A stretch of DNA of 13,157 nucleotides from Rickettsia typhi (GTDB lineage: Bacteria; Pseudomonadota; Alphaproteobacteria; Rickettsiales; Rickettsiaceae): contig CAMCTQ010000021.1 in NCBI GenBank assembly GCA_945878545.1, forward strand, positions 1 through 13,157, in the 5' to 3' direction. Both the position numbers and the translations under genes were made by a program. The notes under the pieces were generated by a model. It made no database searches, was not told the origin of the DNA, and saw only the letters and a list, made by a program, of their open reading frames with translations. This document shows, in pieces, positions 6,578 to 13,157 of the stretch. The first letter of the stretch is position 1, and each line of letters opens with the position of its first letter.

Positions 6578-8692
6578 CTATTCATTTTTCAAACTCTTTG
6601 TTTCTAAATCTGAAACCCATCTAACAAAGTCGTTAACTAATATTTTAGCACCTTCGTCGTTTAAATGATCATCATCGGCATAAATGATAATACCATTTTT
6701 TTTGACATAACATTTACTCTCATCACAAAACAAATGAGTCGGGTCATAAACCAATAAAGATGGGGTACGTTTTTGAATTTCAGCTACTAACTCGCGGTAT
6801 TTTTTTTGTCTTGTATCTACCTCGTTGCGAGGTAAAGAACAGGCAGGCATTTTTTTCCAAAAATTCAAAGGTCTTTTTAAACATTCTTTTGGGTCAAAAC
6901 CCAGTTCTGGAGTGTCGATAATAAAAATTACTTTTTTGCCTTTGGAAATTAAATAATTTATTAGTTCAACGTAACCTTCCACGAATTTTTGATTTAGATC
7001 AGAGGGGTCATTTTGATCTTTTTTATTTTGGATAATCAAGTTTTTCAGCCCCCCTGCTATTTCGCATCCAAAACCAAAACCAGATTGATAAAGAGGACCT
7101 CTATTTACTAGCACTACATACTCTATTGAGTCGTAAGAGTTTAGAATTTTATTTATAGCCTCTATTTTTCTTGTAGAGCCATTGATTACAACCTCTTCGT
7201 CCTTAGGAGTGAAAGGAATGTAATTTATATACCTTATGAATGGCAGTCTTGCGCTAGCTGATAGTACAATAGAATCAAAGCTTTGAGCGATATCTAAAGG
7301 AACAGTAAATGCCAATGAACGACTATCTCCTAATACGAAAAATTTTGGCTTGCTGCTATTTTTTGAACAATATAGATCTGACACAGCGTGTAAAGACTTT
7401 AATTCTTGACCAGTCAAACAATCAATACCGACTTTATGAAGTGATTTTAGATCTGCAAAAAAAGCAGGAGGAAAAGAAGCGCCTAAGTTAGCTTCCCTCA
7501 GAGGATATCCTTTGTTTTTAGAAATAAAATGACCAAAACCTCCGGGCGCAACTAGACACAAAGTCAAAACAAATACTACAATTTTTTTGTCTTTGGATGA
7601 GCGAATTGGTTTCTCAAAAAATTTATATGTTACCCACGCAAGTATGAAGCTAATTAATATTATTAACCATATAATCTTTTTTGGTAAATTGCCTCCATCT
7701 AGTATATGTGCATATGATAATAACGGCCAGTGCCACAAATATAATGGATAACTGATTAAGCCAATACTAACGAATAACTTTTGAGACAATATTTTTTGAT
7801 TAACCCAGGTATTTCTTCCAGCAGCTATAATTAATACGCTACCTATTACTGGTAGTGCTGCTTGCCAGCCAGGAAAACTATTGCTTTTTTTTAGGTATAT
7901 AATGGCAAGAATGCTCATTAAAAACCCAATGACTGAAGCTGTTTCTTGAAGAGTGGTATCCTTGTGGCTAGAGTAACTATTATAAATTATTATATTAAGA
8001 TAATGATTTATTGTTTTCTTAAATTTTTCAATAATTGGTAGTTTTTCTAAATTAACATAGGCAAGTAAAGAGCCAGAGATTAATTCCCACATACGACACC
8101 AAGGAAAATAAAAAGCATTAACCGGATTTTTATGCAGTATGTTAATGCTAATAAAAAATGAGAGAAGTATCGTTATTATGATAATTGAGAGTAAATTTAA
8201 ACCATGTTTTCTTCCGAAGTATAATAACAATGGCCAGAATATGTAGAACTGCTCTTCAACTGCAAGCGACCATAAATGTAACAAGGGCTTGGTAATAGAG
8301 GCTACGTCAAAATATCCAGCTTCTTTTGCAAGTTCAAAATTTGTGTAAAATAGCGTGCTTGCTTTGATATGTTTTCCAAGTAGGATATATTCAACATCAG
8401 TTAAGACAAACCAACCCAATAGCGCACAAGAAGATAAGACCAATATTAATGCGGGGAAAATTCGTTTTACCCGCCTTGCATAAAATTCAAAAAGACAAAA
8501 TTTATTATTCTCTAGATTTTTGAGAATAATAGAACTTATTAAGTAGCCGGAAATCACAAAGAAAATATCAACTCCAACAAACCCGCCTTTGATATGCTTT
8601 GGAAAAGCATGATGGAAAATAACTGATAGAACCGCTAAAGCCCTTAACCCATCAATATCACGGCGATATTTTATATGAGAATAATTATTCAT
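6578..8692 (-). CDS. OafA/YrhL-type membrane O-acyltransferase with C-terminal SGNH domain
   Basis: The 704-residue protein has two parts. Residues 1-390 form an acyltransferase-3 domain with about ten membrane helices. It shows the signatures YRRDIDGLRALAVLSVIFHH (9-28, with the H27-H28 pair), GFVGVDIFFVISGYLIS (37-53), the conserved arginine block YARRVKRIFPA (71-81) and LHLWSLAVEEQFYIFWP (138-154). A periplasmic SGNH-hydrolase-like domain (about 445-690) follows, with GDS at 455-457 holding the nucleophile S457 and a D-x-x-H at D673/H676 in DDDHLN. Enzymes of this layout take an acyl group, usually acetyl, across the inner membrane and transfer it to a surface polysaccharide, such as LPS O-antigen. 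The gene diverges from wecB and an adjacent glycan operon, which supports that role. The ATG at 8692 is preceded by AGAGGA about 12 bases upstream. The exact glycan substrate is unknown. Confidence 0.93.
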   Translation of the reverse strand: MNNYSHIKYRRDIDGLRALAVLSVIFHHAFPKHIKGGFVGVDIFFVISGYLISSIILKNLENNKFCLFEFYARRVKRIFPALILVLSSCALLGWFVLTDVEYILLGKHIKASTLFYTNFELAKEAGYFDVASITKPLLHLWSLAVEEQFYIFWPLLLYFGRKHGLNLLSIIIITILLSFFISINILHKNPVNAFYFPWCRMWELISGSLLAYVNLEKLPIIEKFKKTINHYLNIIIYNSYSSHKDTTLQETASVIGFLMSILAIIYLKKSNSFPGWQAALPVIGSVLIIAAGRNTWVNQKILSQKLFVSIGLISYPLYLWHWPLLSYAHILDGGNLPKKIIWLIILISFILAWVTYKFFEKPIRSSKDKKIVVFVLTLCLVAPGGFGHFISKNKGYPLREANLGASFPPAFFADLKSLHKVGIDCLTGQELKSLHAVSDLYCSKNSSKPKFFVLGDSRSLAFTVPLDIAQSFDSIVLSASARLPFIRYINYIPFTPKDEEVVINGSTRKIEAINKILNSYDSIEYVVLVNRGPLYQSGFGFGCEIAGGLKNLIIQNKKDQNDPSDLNQKFVEGYVELINYLISKGKKVIFIIDTPELGFDPKECLKRPLNFWKKMPACSLPRNEVDTRQKKYRELVAEIQKRTPSLLVYDPTHLFCDESKCYVKKNGIIIYADDDHLNDEGAKILVNDFVRWVSDLETKSLKNE

Positions 8693-8766
8693 CTTACAAC
8701 ATATTCCTCTTTTAAGATTTTTAGCTTCTTATATACTCTATCGAGCCCTGTGTTTATCTAAATAAT

Positions 8767-8795
8767 TTGACTATAAACATATTATCTTGTATATA
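8767..8795 (+). promoter_or_regulatory. Sigma70-like promoter of the wecB operon
   Basis: TTGACT (8767-8772, five of six matches to -35) is followed after exactly 17 bases by TATATA (8790-8795, four of six matches to -10). Transcription would begin near 8802. That lies downstream of an in-frame TTG at 8787 and upstream of the ATG at 8829, so the promoter supports the ATG as the wecB start. It sits in the 136-base region shared with the divergent acyltransferase gene. Confidence 0.6.
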
Positions 8796-8828
8796 AATGA
8801 ACAACCGTCTAAATACATTAATGATATC

Positions 8829-9950
8829 ATGAGCAAAAGACAACTACTTTTTATTTTTGGCACTCGTCCAGAAGCCATAAAAATGGCTCCTTTAATTAAA
8901 GCTGCTCAGCAAGATTCAAGTTATGAGGTAAGTGTTTGTGTTACAGCGCAGCACCGACAAATGCTTGATTCTGTTTTAAGTTTTTTTAATATTAAGCCTG
9001 ATTATGACCTAGATCTGATGCAGCCAAATCAAGATTTGTTAGATTTAACAAGTGTTGGTCTGGCCAAATTAAAAGAGGTATTTCAGAGCGCTAATCCTGA
9101 ATTTATTTTCGTACAAGGGGATACCACAACTGCTTTTATTGGTGCTTTAGCAGGGTTTTACCATAAAAAGAAAGTGGTTCATATTGAAGCTGGCCTTAGA
9201 AGTGGTGATAAGTACTCTCCTTTTCCAGAAGAAATATATAGAAAACTGATAGGACAAATAGCCGATTATCACTTTCCTCCCACTAAACTTTCAGCTCAGA
9301 ATTTGTATGATGATGGTATCAAATCCAATGTTCATATAGTTGGTAACACCGTAATAGATGCTTTATTTTTGGGGTTAGATATAATAAAATCTAAGGGTGA
9401 AGATATTTATTATGAGCATTTTCATTTTTTAGATTTTAATAAAAAAATTATTTTAATAACTGCTCACAGGCGAGAGAGCTTTGGTAAAAAACTTGAAGAT
9501 ATTTGTGAGGCTTTAAAATTCTTAGCAGAAAAATATAAGGATATCCAATTTGTTTATCCAGTTCATCCAAACCCTAACGTTCAAGAAACAGCAAATAAAA
9601 AACTTGCAAACATGCAAAATGTTTTTTTGATTCAGCCGTTAGATTACCATCATATGATTTGGTTAATGGAAAAATCATATATTATTGTTACAGATTCCGG
9701 AGGGGTTCAAGAGGAAGCACCATCACTTGGTAAACCGGTACTTGTAACGCGCGATGTTACCGAGAGAATGGAGGGTGTACAAGCCGGTACAGCAAAACTA
9801 GTTGGATCAGATACAAAAGTTATTATAACGGAGGTAGAGAAGCTAATTAATAATCAAGAACATTACATACTGATGTCAGAAGCTCATAACCCTTATGGTG
9901 ATGGTAAGAGTTGCTCTAGGATATTGGAAATATTGAGAGATGAGCTATGA
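8829..9950 (+). CDS. wecB: UDP-N-acetylglucosamine 2-epimerase (non-hydrolysing)
   Basis: This cytosolic GT-B-fold enzyme interconverts UDP-GlcNAc and UDP-ManNAc, supplying ManNAc units for surface glycans. From the ATG at 8829 the protein has 373 residues, the usual size. Expected motifs and active-site residues are present: GTRPEAIKMAPL (11-22, with R13), QGDTTTAF (D98), HIEAGLRSGD (E120), PFPEE (E134), TAHRRESFG (H213), VYPVHPNPNV, and TDSGGVQEEAPSLGKPVLV (288-306). The frame is open upstream to a TTG at 8787, but the likely promoter and the position of the GTRPE motif favour 8829. No UDP-ManNAc dehydrogenase (wecC) is seen nearby. The stop overlaps the next start (ATGA), so it is translationally coupled to the following glycosyltransferase. 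The alternative hydrolysing NeuC-type epimerase is less likely given the WecB-like residues. Confidence 0.95.
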   Translation: MSKRQLLFIFGTRPEAIKMAPLIKAAQQDSSYEVSVCVTAQHRQMLDSVLSFFNIKPDYDLDLMQPNQDLLDLTSVGLAKLKEVFQSANPEFIFVQGDTTTAFIGALAGFYHKKKVVHIEAGLRSGDKYSPFPEEIYRKLIGQIADYHFPPTKLSAQNLYDDGIKSNVHIVGNTVIDALFLGLDIIKSKGEDIYYEHFHFLDFNKKIILITAHRRESFGKKLEDICEALKFLAEKYKDIQFVYPVHPNPNVQETANKKLANMQNVFLIQPLDYHHMIWLMEKSYIIVTDSGGVQEEAPSLGKPVLVTRDVTERMEGVQAGTAKLVGSDTKVIITEVEKLINNQEHYILMSEAHNPYGDGKSCSRILEILRDEL

Positions 9951-11209
9951 TTAGAAGTATTTATCTTAAATTACCTAAATTTTTACGGGTTTTAATAGCA
10001 AAATTATATTATAGATTGTATTTTATTGGACTTCTCAGAGGCTGCCTTAATTTTATTAAGGCACATTTATTTCATCATAAAAATAGAAATGACATTAAAG
10101 AGCTTAAAAAGCTAATTGCTTTAGCAAAAAAGAATAAACAGCCTATTTTTATTCAATTTCCTTCTATACCTTGGTTTGGGACTTTGTTTCAAAGACCTCA
10201 ACAATTTGCAAAAGCTATGTCTGATATTGGTTATTTAACAATATATTTAATACCAGTAGGTTACGAAGTTTGCCCATTTAAAAAAATATCAGATAATCTA
10301 TACCTGAGTGATCAGCATGAGATTTTACATGATATAGAAGGAGCAATTATATCAATATATTTTAGTTATCCGCCTGATTATCTAGATCATTATTTAACCG
10401 ATAGATTTTTTACAGAAAATATTTCCTTCTATGAATATGTTGATCATGTTGATGAAGAAATATGTGGTAAATATTTTGCACAGATATTAAAAAAGAGATT
10501 TGAAATTATAAGAAAACATTCTTTTGAATTTATACTTGGCACTAGTCGCGTTTTATATGAAGAGTTACTACATCTTTATCCAGAAAAGCAAGTTATATAC
10601 TTACCAAATGGTGTGGATATTTCTCACTACAATATAACCAAACAAACGGTTGACAAATTTATAGTGCCAGAACGATTAGCGAAAGCTATACAGAATGATA
10701 AGAAAATTATCGGTTATTTTGGGGCAATTGCTCCCTGGATTTGGGATGAGTTGATTATAGAATTGAGCAAAAGCAGGCCAGAATATTTTATATTAATGAT
10801 AGGACCTTATTATGGAGACAGAAAAATTTTCGAAGAAAGAGATAATATTTATTTACCTGGTAAGATAGACTATCAAGATTTGCCATTTTATGCCAAATAT
10901 TTTGATGTAAGTATAATTCCATTTAGATTAGGCGATATTGCTAAAGCCACTTCACCTTTAAAATTGTTTGAATACTTCGCAATTGGTAAGCCTGTAGTGG
11001 TTACTTCCGACTTAATCGAGTGCATAAAATTTGAAGGAGTGTTTATAGCTAGTACTCCTCAAGAATTCCTTAATAAGGTAGACGAAGCAACTGAACACAG
11101 CTATAATAATGCATTACAACAAAAATATCAACAATATGCCGAAGAAAATTCTTGGAATAGGCGTGCCAAGGAGCTTGATCGATTAATTAATAACAGAAGC
11201 AAGGAGTAA
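9947..11209 (+). CDS. Glycosyltransferase, GT-B fold (GT4-like)
   Basis: This 420-residue protein resembles family 4 retaining glycosyltransferases of surface-polysaccharide clusters, including TuaH-like enzymes. The N-terminal Rossmann domain contains FPSIPWFGTLFQRPQQFAKA (71-90), a motif typical of this subgroup. The linker has LPNGVDISHY (219-228). The C-terminal nucleotide-sugar domain has IIGYFGAIAPWIWDELI (254-270) and the donor-binding element SPLKLFEYFAIGKPVVV (336-352), with E342 the conserved family glutamate. A basic amphipathic N-terminus (KLPKFLRVLIAKLYYRL) probably attaches it to the inner face of the membrane. The ATG overlaps the wecB stop by four bases, with GAGAGA (9935-9940) six bases upstream. 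It may use a sugar made from UDP-ManNAc, but donor and acceptor cannot be read from sequence. Confidence 0.88.
   Translation: MIRSIYLKLPKFLRVLIAKLYYRLYFIGLLRGCLNFIKAHLFHHKNRNDIKELKKLIALAKKNKQPIFIQFPSIPWFGTLFQRPQQFAKAMSDIGYLTIYLIPVGYEVCPFKKISDNLYLSDQHEILHDIEGAIISIYFSYPPDYLDHYLTDRFFTENISFYEYVDHVDEEICGKYFAQILKKRFEIIRKHSFEFILGTSRVLYEELLHLYPEKQVIYLPNGVDISHYNITKQTVDKFIVPERLAKAIQNDKKIIGYFGAIAPWIWDELIIELSKSRPEYFILMIGPYYGDRKIFEERDNIYLPGKIDYQDLPFYAKYFDVSIIPFRLGDIAKATSPLKLFEYFAIGKPVVVTSDLIECIKFEGVFIASTPQEFLNKVDEATEHSYNNALQQKYQQYAEENSWNRRAKELDRLINNRSKE
11201..11206 (+). promoter_or_regulatory. Strong ribosome binding site overlapping the glycosyltransferase end
   Basis: AAGGAG lies seven bases before the ATG at 11214 and directly abuts the TAA stop of the glycosyltransferase. 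It is the best Shine-Dalgarno match in the window and indicates a coupled operon. Confidence 0.7.
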
Positions 11210-11213
11210 TATA

Positions 11214-12074
11214 ATGTTTGCTAATAAATCAGTGAAAAAGTTAATACTAGTTTTAATTTTTCTATGTATAAGTACCATTTTTGGTTTTTTATATTATTCT
11301 TGCAAAGATAACAAAGATTATAAAAGCAGGACTTTATATAGCATGACTAATGATAGATATTTATACTTAAGAGATAGCTTATCAGAAGTGCAAAATAACA
11401 TGCTACAAGACTCAACTTTAAGTAATGGTTATTACAAAACATATAGTAAGTATGAATTTTCTTATTTTGCAAAGATTTTAGATTGGTTTCAAACTGATTA
11501 CATTGTAAAAGCAAAACCTGTTAAAATTTTAGATGTTGGTTGTGCGTATGGTACTTTTTTATTTTATATAAGGCATAATTTACCTTCAGCAGAACTTTAT
11601 GGTATTGATTTTGTGGATAACTTTTTTTCAAAAAAGTTAGGAGCCGAAAAAAACATTAATTTTGCTGTAGCAAATATTGAAAATGAACCGCTACCATTTA
11701 CTGAGAAATTTGATGTTATTATATTAACTGAAGTTTTAGAGCATTTTAACTATAATCCTATTGATACACTGAAGAAACTAGCGGCATCATTAAAAGATGA
11801 TGGAGCGTTATATTTATCAACCCCAGACTCAAGTTCTGCATGGGGTGTAACAAAAAAATACTACCAATCATTTAATCAAATTCCAACTCCAGATAGTTGT
11901 GCTGTTGATGGGAAATGTACAAACATTGATGATCACGTATGGCAATACAATTTAAAAGAGTTGTTGTTTGTAATTAACATGGCTGGTTTAGAAGTAGAAA
12001 GATTAGAATATACGTTTTCAGGTAAGGAAAGTAGGCACTTTAACTTATTACTAAAAAAACGATCAAAGCAATAA
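11214..12074 (+). CDS. SAM-dependent methyltransferase with N-terminal membrane anchor (first of two)
   Basis: The protein has 286 residues. A hydrophobic segment at about 10-28, after a basic start (MFANKSVKK), predicts a single membrane anchor. A class I Rossmann methyltransferase domain follows: motif I ILDVGCAYG (105-113), an acidic D132 ending the second strand that should bind the SAM ribose, NIENEPLPF (154-162), and FDVIILTEVLEHF (166-178). Later LYLSTPDSSSAWG contributes to the usual strand after motif IV. Small-molecule and sugar methyltransferases of the UbiG/Methyltransf_11 group look like this. It lies five bases after the glycosyltransferase and likely methylates the glycan or a lipid-linked intermediate at the membrane. 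The substrate is not known. The cysteine at 30 after the hydrophobic stretch does not make a proper lipobox. Domain assignment is secure, the target is inference. Confidence 0.85.
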   Translation: MFANKSVKKLILVLIFLCISTIFGFLYYSCKDNKDYKSRTLYSMTNDRYLYLRDSLSEVQNNMLQDSTLSNGYYKTYSKYEFSYFAKILDWFQTDYIVKAKPVKILDVGCAYGTFLFYIRHNLPSAELYGIDFVDNFFSKKLGAEKNINFAVANIENEPLPFTEKFDVIILTEVLEHFNYNPIDTLKKLAASLKDDGALYLSTPDSSSAWGVTKKYYQSFNQIPTPDSCAVDGKCTNIDDHVWQYNLKELLFVINMAGLEVERLEYTFSGKESRHFNLLLKKRSKQ

Positions 12075-12095
12075 TATAAATAATTCTTGAAGATA

Positions 12096-12806
12096 ATGAT
12101 CAAAAAAATAATATTAGTATGTTGTCTATTAAGTATTTTGTTTGTGGGGTGGTGGTATAGAATGAATAATAATAATTCTCTCATAGAGGATTTTGTAATA
12201 AATTCTAAAGAATATTGGGATTTCAGATTCAAAACACAAGATTGGCAAAATAACCAGGGAAACGAGCAAACTTTACATTTCTACACTTTGTTGTTAAATG
12301 CCATTCCAGAAGCTTTACAAGACGAAATTAATATTGCTAAATATACAATATTGGATTTTGGTTGTGCACAGGGCGAAGGTACGGATTATTTTGCAAAAAT
12401 GTTGCCAAATACAATAGTGACTGGTGTAGATTTTTCACAAGAAGCTGTTGAAATTGCAAGAAAAAAACATCCAAATAAAGTTACTTTTATATGTGAAGAT
12501 TTTACAAAACTATCTACTCCCCAACCAAATTTTGATGTTATTATTTCCTCAAACACACTAGAACATTTTTATAATCCTTGGGATGTGTTATATAAACTTA
12601 CTACACATGCTAGAAAATACGTGATAATCTTGGTACCCTTTAATCAGCAAGGAATCCCAACTGCTGAACATTTTTACAGCTTTAATTATGATAACATTCC
12701 AGGCATAATTAATAACTTCAAGCTGTCTTTTAAAAAAATATTGTATCCAGACCCCAAATATTGGGGAGAAAAACAAATTTTATTGATATATAGTTATCAC
12801 CCATAA
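12096..12806 (+). CDS. SAM-dependent methyltransferase with N-terminal membrane anchor (second of two)
   Basis: From the ATG at 12096 the protein has 236 residues. An upstream in-frame TTG at 12087 would add only three residues and has no better ribosome site. MIKKIILVCCLLSILFVGWW is a hydrophobic anchor. The methyltransferase domain has motif I ILDFGCAQGEG (85-95), D112 in the TGVDFSQEAVEIA strand-helix, CEDFTKL (133-139) and FDVIISSNTLEHF (147-159). YVIILVPFNQQG follows as the next strand. The architecture is the same as in the preceding gene, though the sequences are well diverged outside the motifs, so these may be old tandem paralogues or two independently recruited enzymes. It probably modifies the same glycan, perhaps at a different position. 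The next gene begins five bases after its stop. Confidence 0.84.
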   Translation: MIKKIILVCCLLSILFVGWWYRMNNNNSLIEDFVINSKEYWDFRFKTQDWQNNQGNEQTLHFYTLLLNAIPEALQDEINIAKYTILDFGCAQGEGTDYFAKMLPNTIVTGVDFSQEAVEIARKKHPNKVTFICEDFTKLSTPQPNFDVIISSNTLEHFYNPWDVLYKLTTHARKYVIILVPFNQQGIPTAEHFYSFNYDNIPGIINNFKLSFKKILYPDPKYWGEKQILLIYSYHP

Positions 12807-12811
12807 AAACC

Positions 12812-13157
12812 ATGCCGCTTATATCCATTATTCTACCTACTTATAATAGAGCTGAATATTTGGCTAAAACTATAGAAAGTTGTCTGGCCCAAACGCTAGA
12901 CAACTTTGAGCTGATTATAGTTGATGATTGTTCAAAAGATAATAGTTTGAAGGTAGCTCAAATTTACGCTCAAAAAGACTTAAGAATTAAGGTCATTGCT
13001 AATCAAACAAACCAAAAATTACCTTCTAGTTTGAATACAGGGTTTAAAGAAGCTAAGGGAAAATATTTCACTTGGATATCAGATGATAATCTTTTTTGCC
13101 CCTCTGCCTTAGAAAAAATGATTCATTATCTTGATACAATGCCAGAAATAGGTCTGG
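12812..13157 (+). CDS. Family 2 glycosyltransferase (GT-A), 3' partial
   Basis: An ATG five bases after the methyltransferase stop opens a frame that runs off the right edge after 115 codons. The start MPLISIILPTYNRAEYLAKT is the classic GT2 opening. FELIIVDDCSKDNS (32-45) holds the nucleotide-binding aspartates D38 and D39. LNTGFKEAKGKYFTWISDDN (74-93) gives the expected GT-A core, with SDDN at 90-93 in place of the DxD metal-binding motif. It is an inverting sugar transferase using a nucleotide sugar at the cytosolic membrane face, and fits the polysaccharide operon. The acceptor-binding half is outside the window, so its specificity cannot be judged. Confidence 0.92.
   Translation, partial: MPLISIILPTYNRAEYLAKTIESCLAQTLDNFELIIVDDCSKDNSLKVAQIYAQKDLRIKVIANQTNQKLPSSLNTGFKEAKGKYFTWISDDNLFCPSALEKMIHYLDTMPEIGL

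Noticed and set aside
8787..8828. TTG start extending wecB by 14 residues
   Set aside because: The codon lies between the -35 and -10 elements of the likely promoter, so it would not be in the transcript. The ATG at 8829 fits WecB length.
11214..11310. Lipoprotein signal in the first methyltransferase
   Set aside because: The residues before C30 (LYYS) do not match a lipobox, which needs a small residue at -1 and a suitable residue at -3. A simple membrane anchor is more likely.
11933..12232. Minus-strand open frame across the methyltransferase junction
   Set aside because: It overlaps two well-supported genes on the other strand and shows no recognisable motif.

Overview
The window is AT-rich, bacterial and gene-dense. 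It looks like part of a Rickettsiales genome, probably Rickettsiaceae or a close relative, but I cannot name the genus. The reasons are the trigger factor, which resembles rickettsial Tig from memory, the small TatB-like protein of a type I associate with Rickettsia, short palindromic elements with GTCAT...ATGAC ends, and a decayed IS200 transposase. No homology search was run, so the taxonomy is an inference.

Left part (1-3639), core metabolism and housekeeping: dapD (5' end cut by the window) and dapE encode two steps of the succinylase branch of lysine/diaminopimelate synthesis. They are followed by tRNA-Leu(UAG) and by tig. The trigger factor carries an unusual tail of about 80 residues containing 21 histidines.

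Middle part (3640-6577), a patchy accessory region: two palindromic elements flank a tatB-like gene. The second is a nested palindrome about 260 bp long. Next comes an unnamed 488-residue gene in which I recognise an R-S-E type mono-ADP-ribosyltransferase fold (YT...Y..IN..LR helix, TSSS, E-x-E). It is a good candidate for a host-directed effector. Downstream lies a frameshifted IS200-family tnpA remnant on the minus strand.

Right part (6578-13157), surface polysaccharide locus: an integral-membrane O-acyltransferase with a C-terminal SGNH domain reads leftwards. From the same intergenic region, behind a good sigma70-like promoter, a compact rightward operon begins: wecB (UDP-GlcNAc 2-epimerase), a GT-B glycosyltransferase, two tandem methyltransferases each with an N-terminal membrane segment, and a GT-A family 2 glycosyltransferase cut by the window end. 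Together they suggest synthesis and decoration (acylation, methylation) of a ManNAc-derived glycan. The final structure cannot be read from this window.
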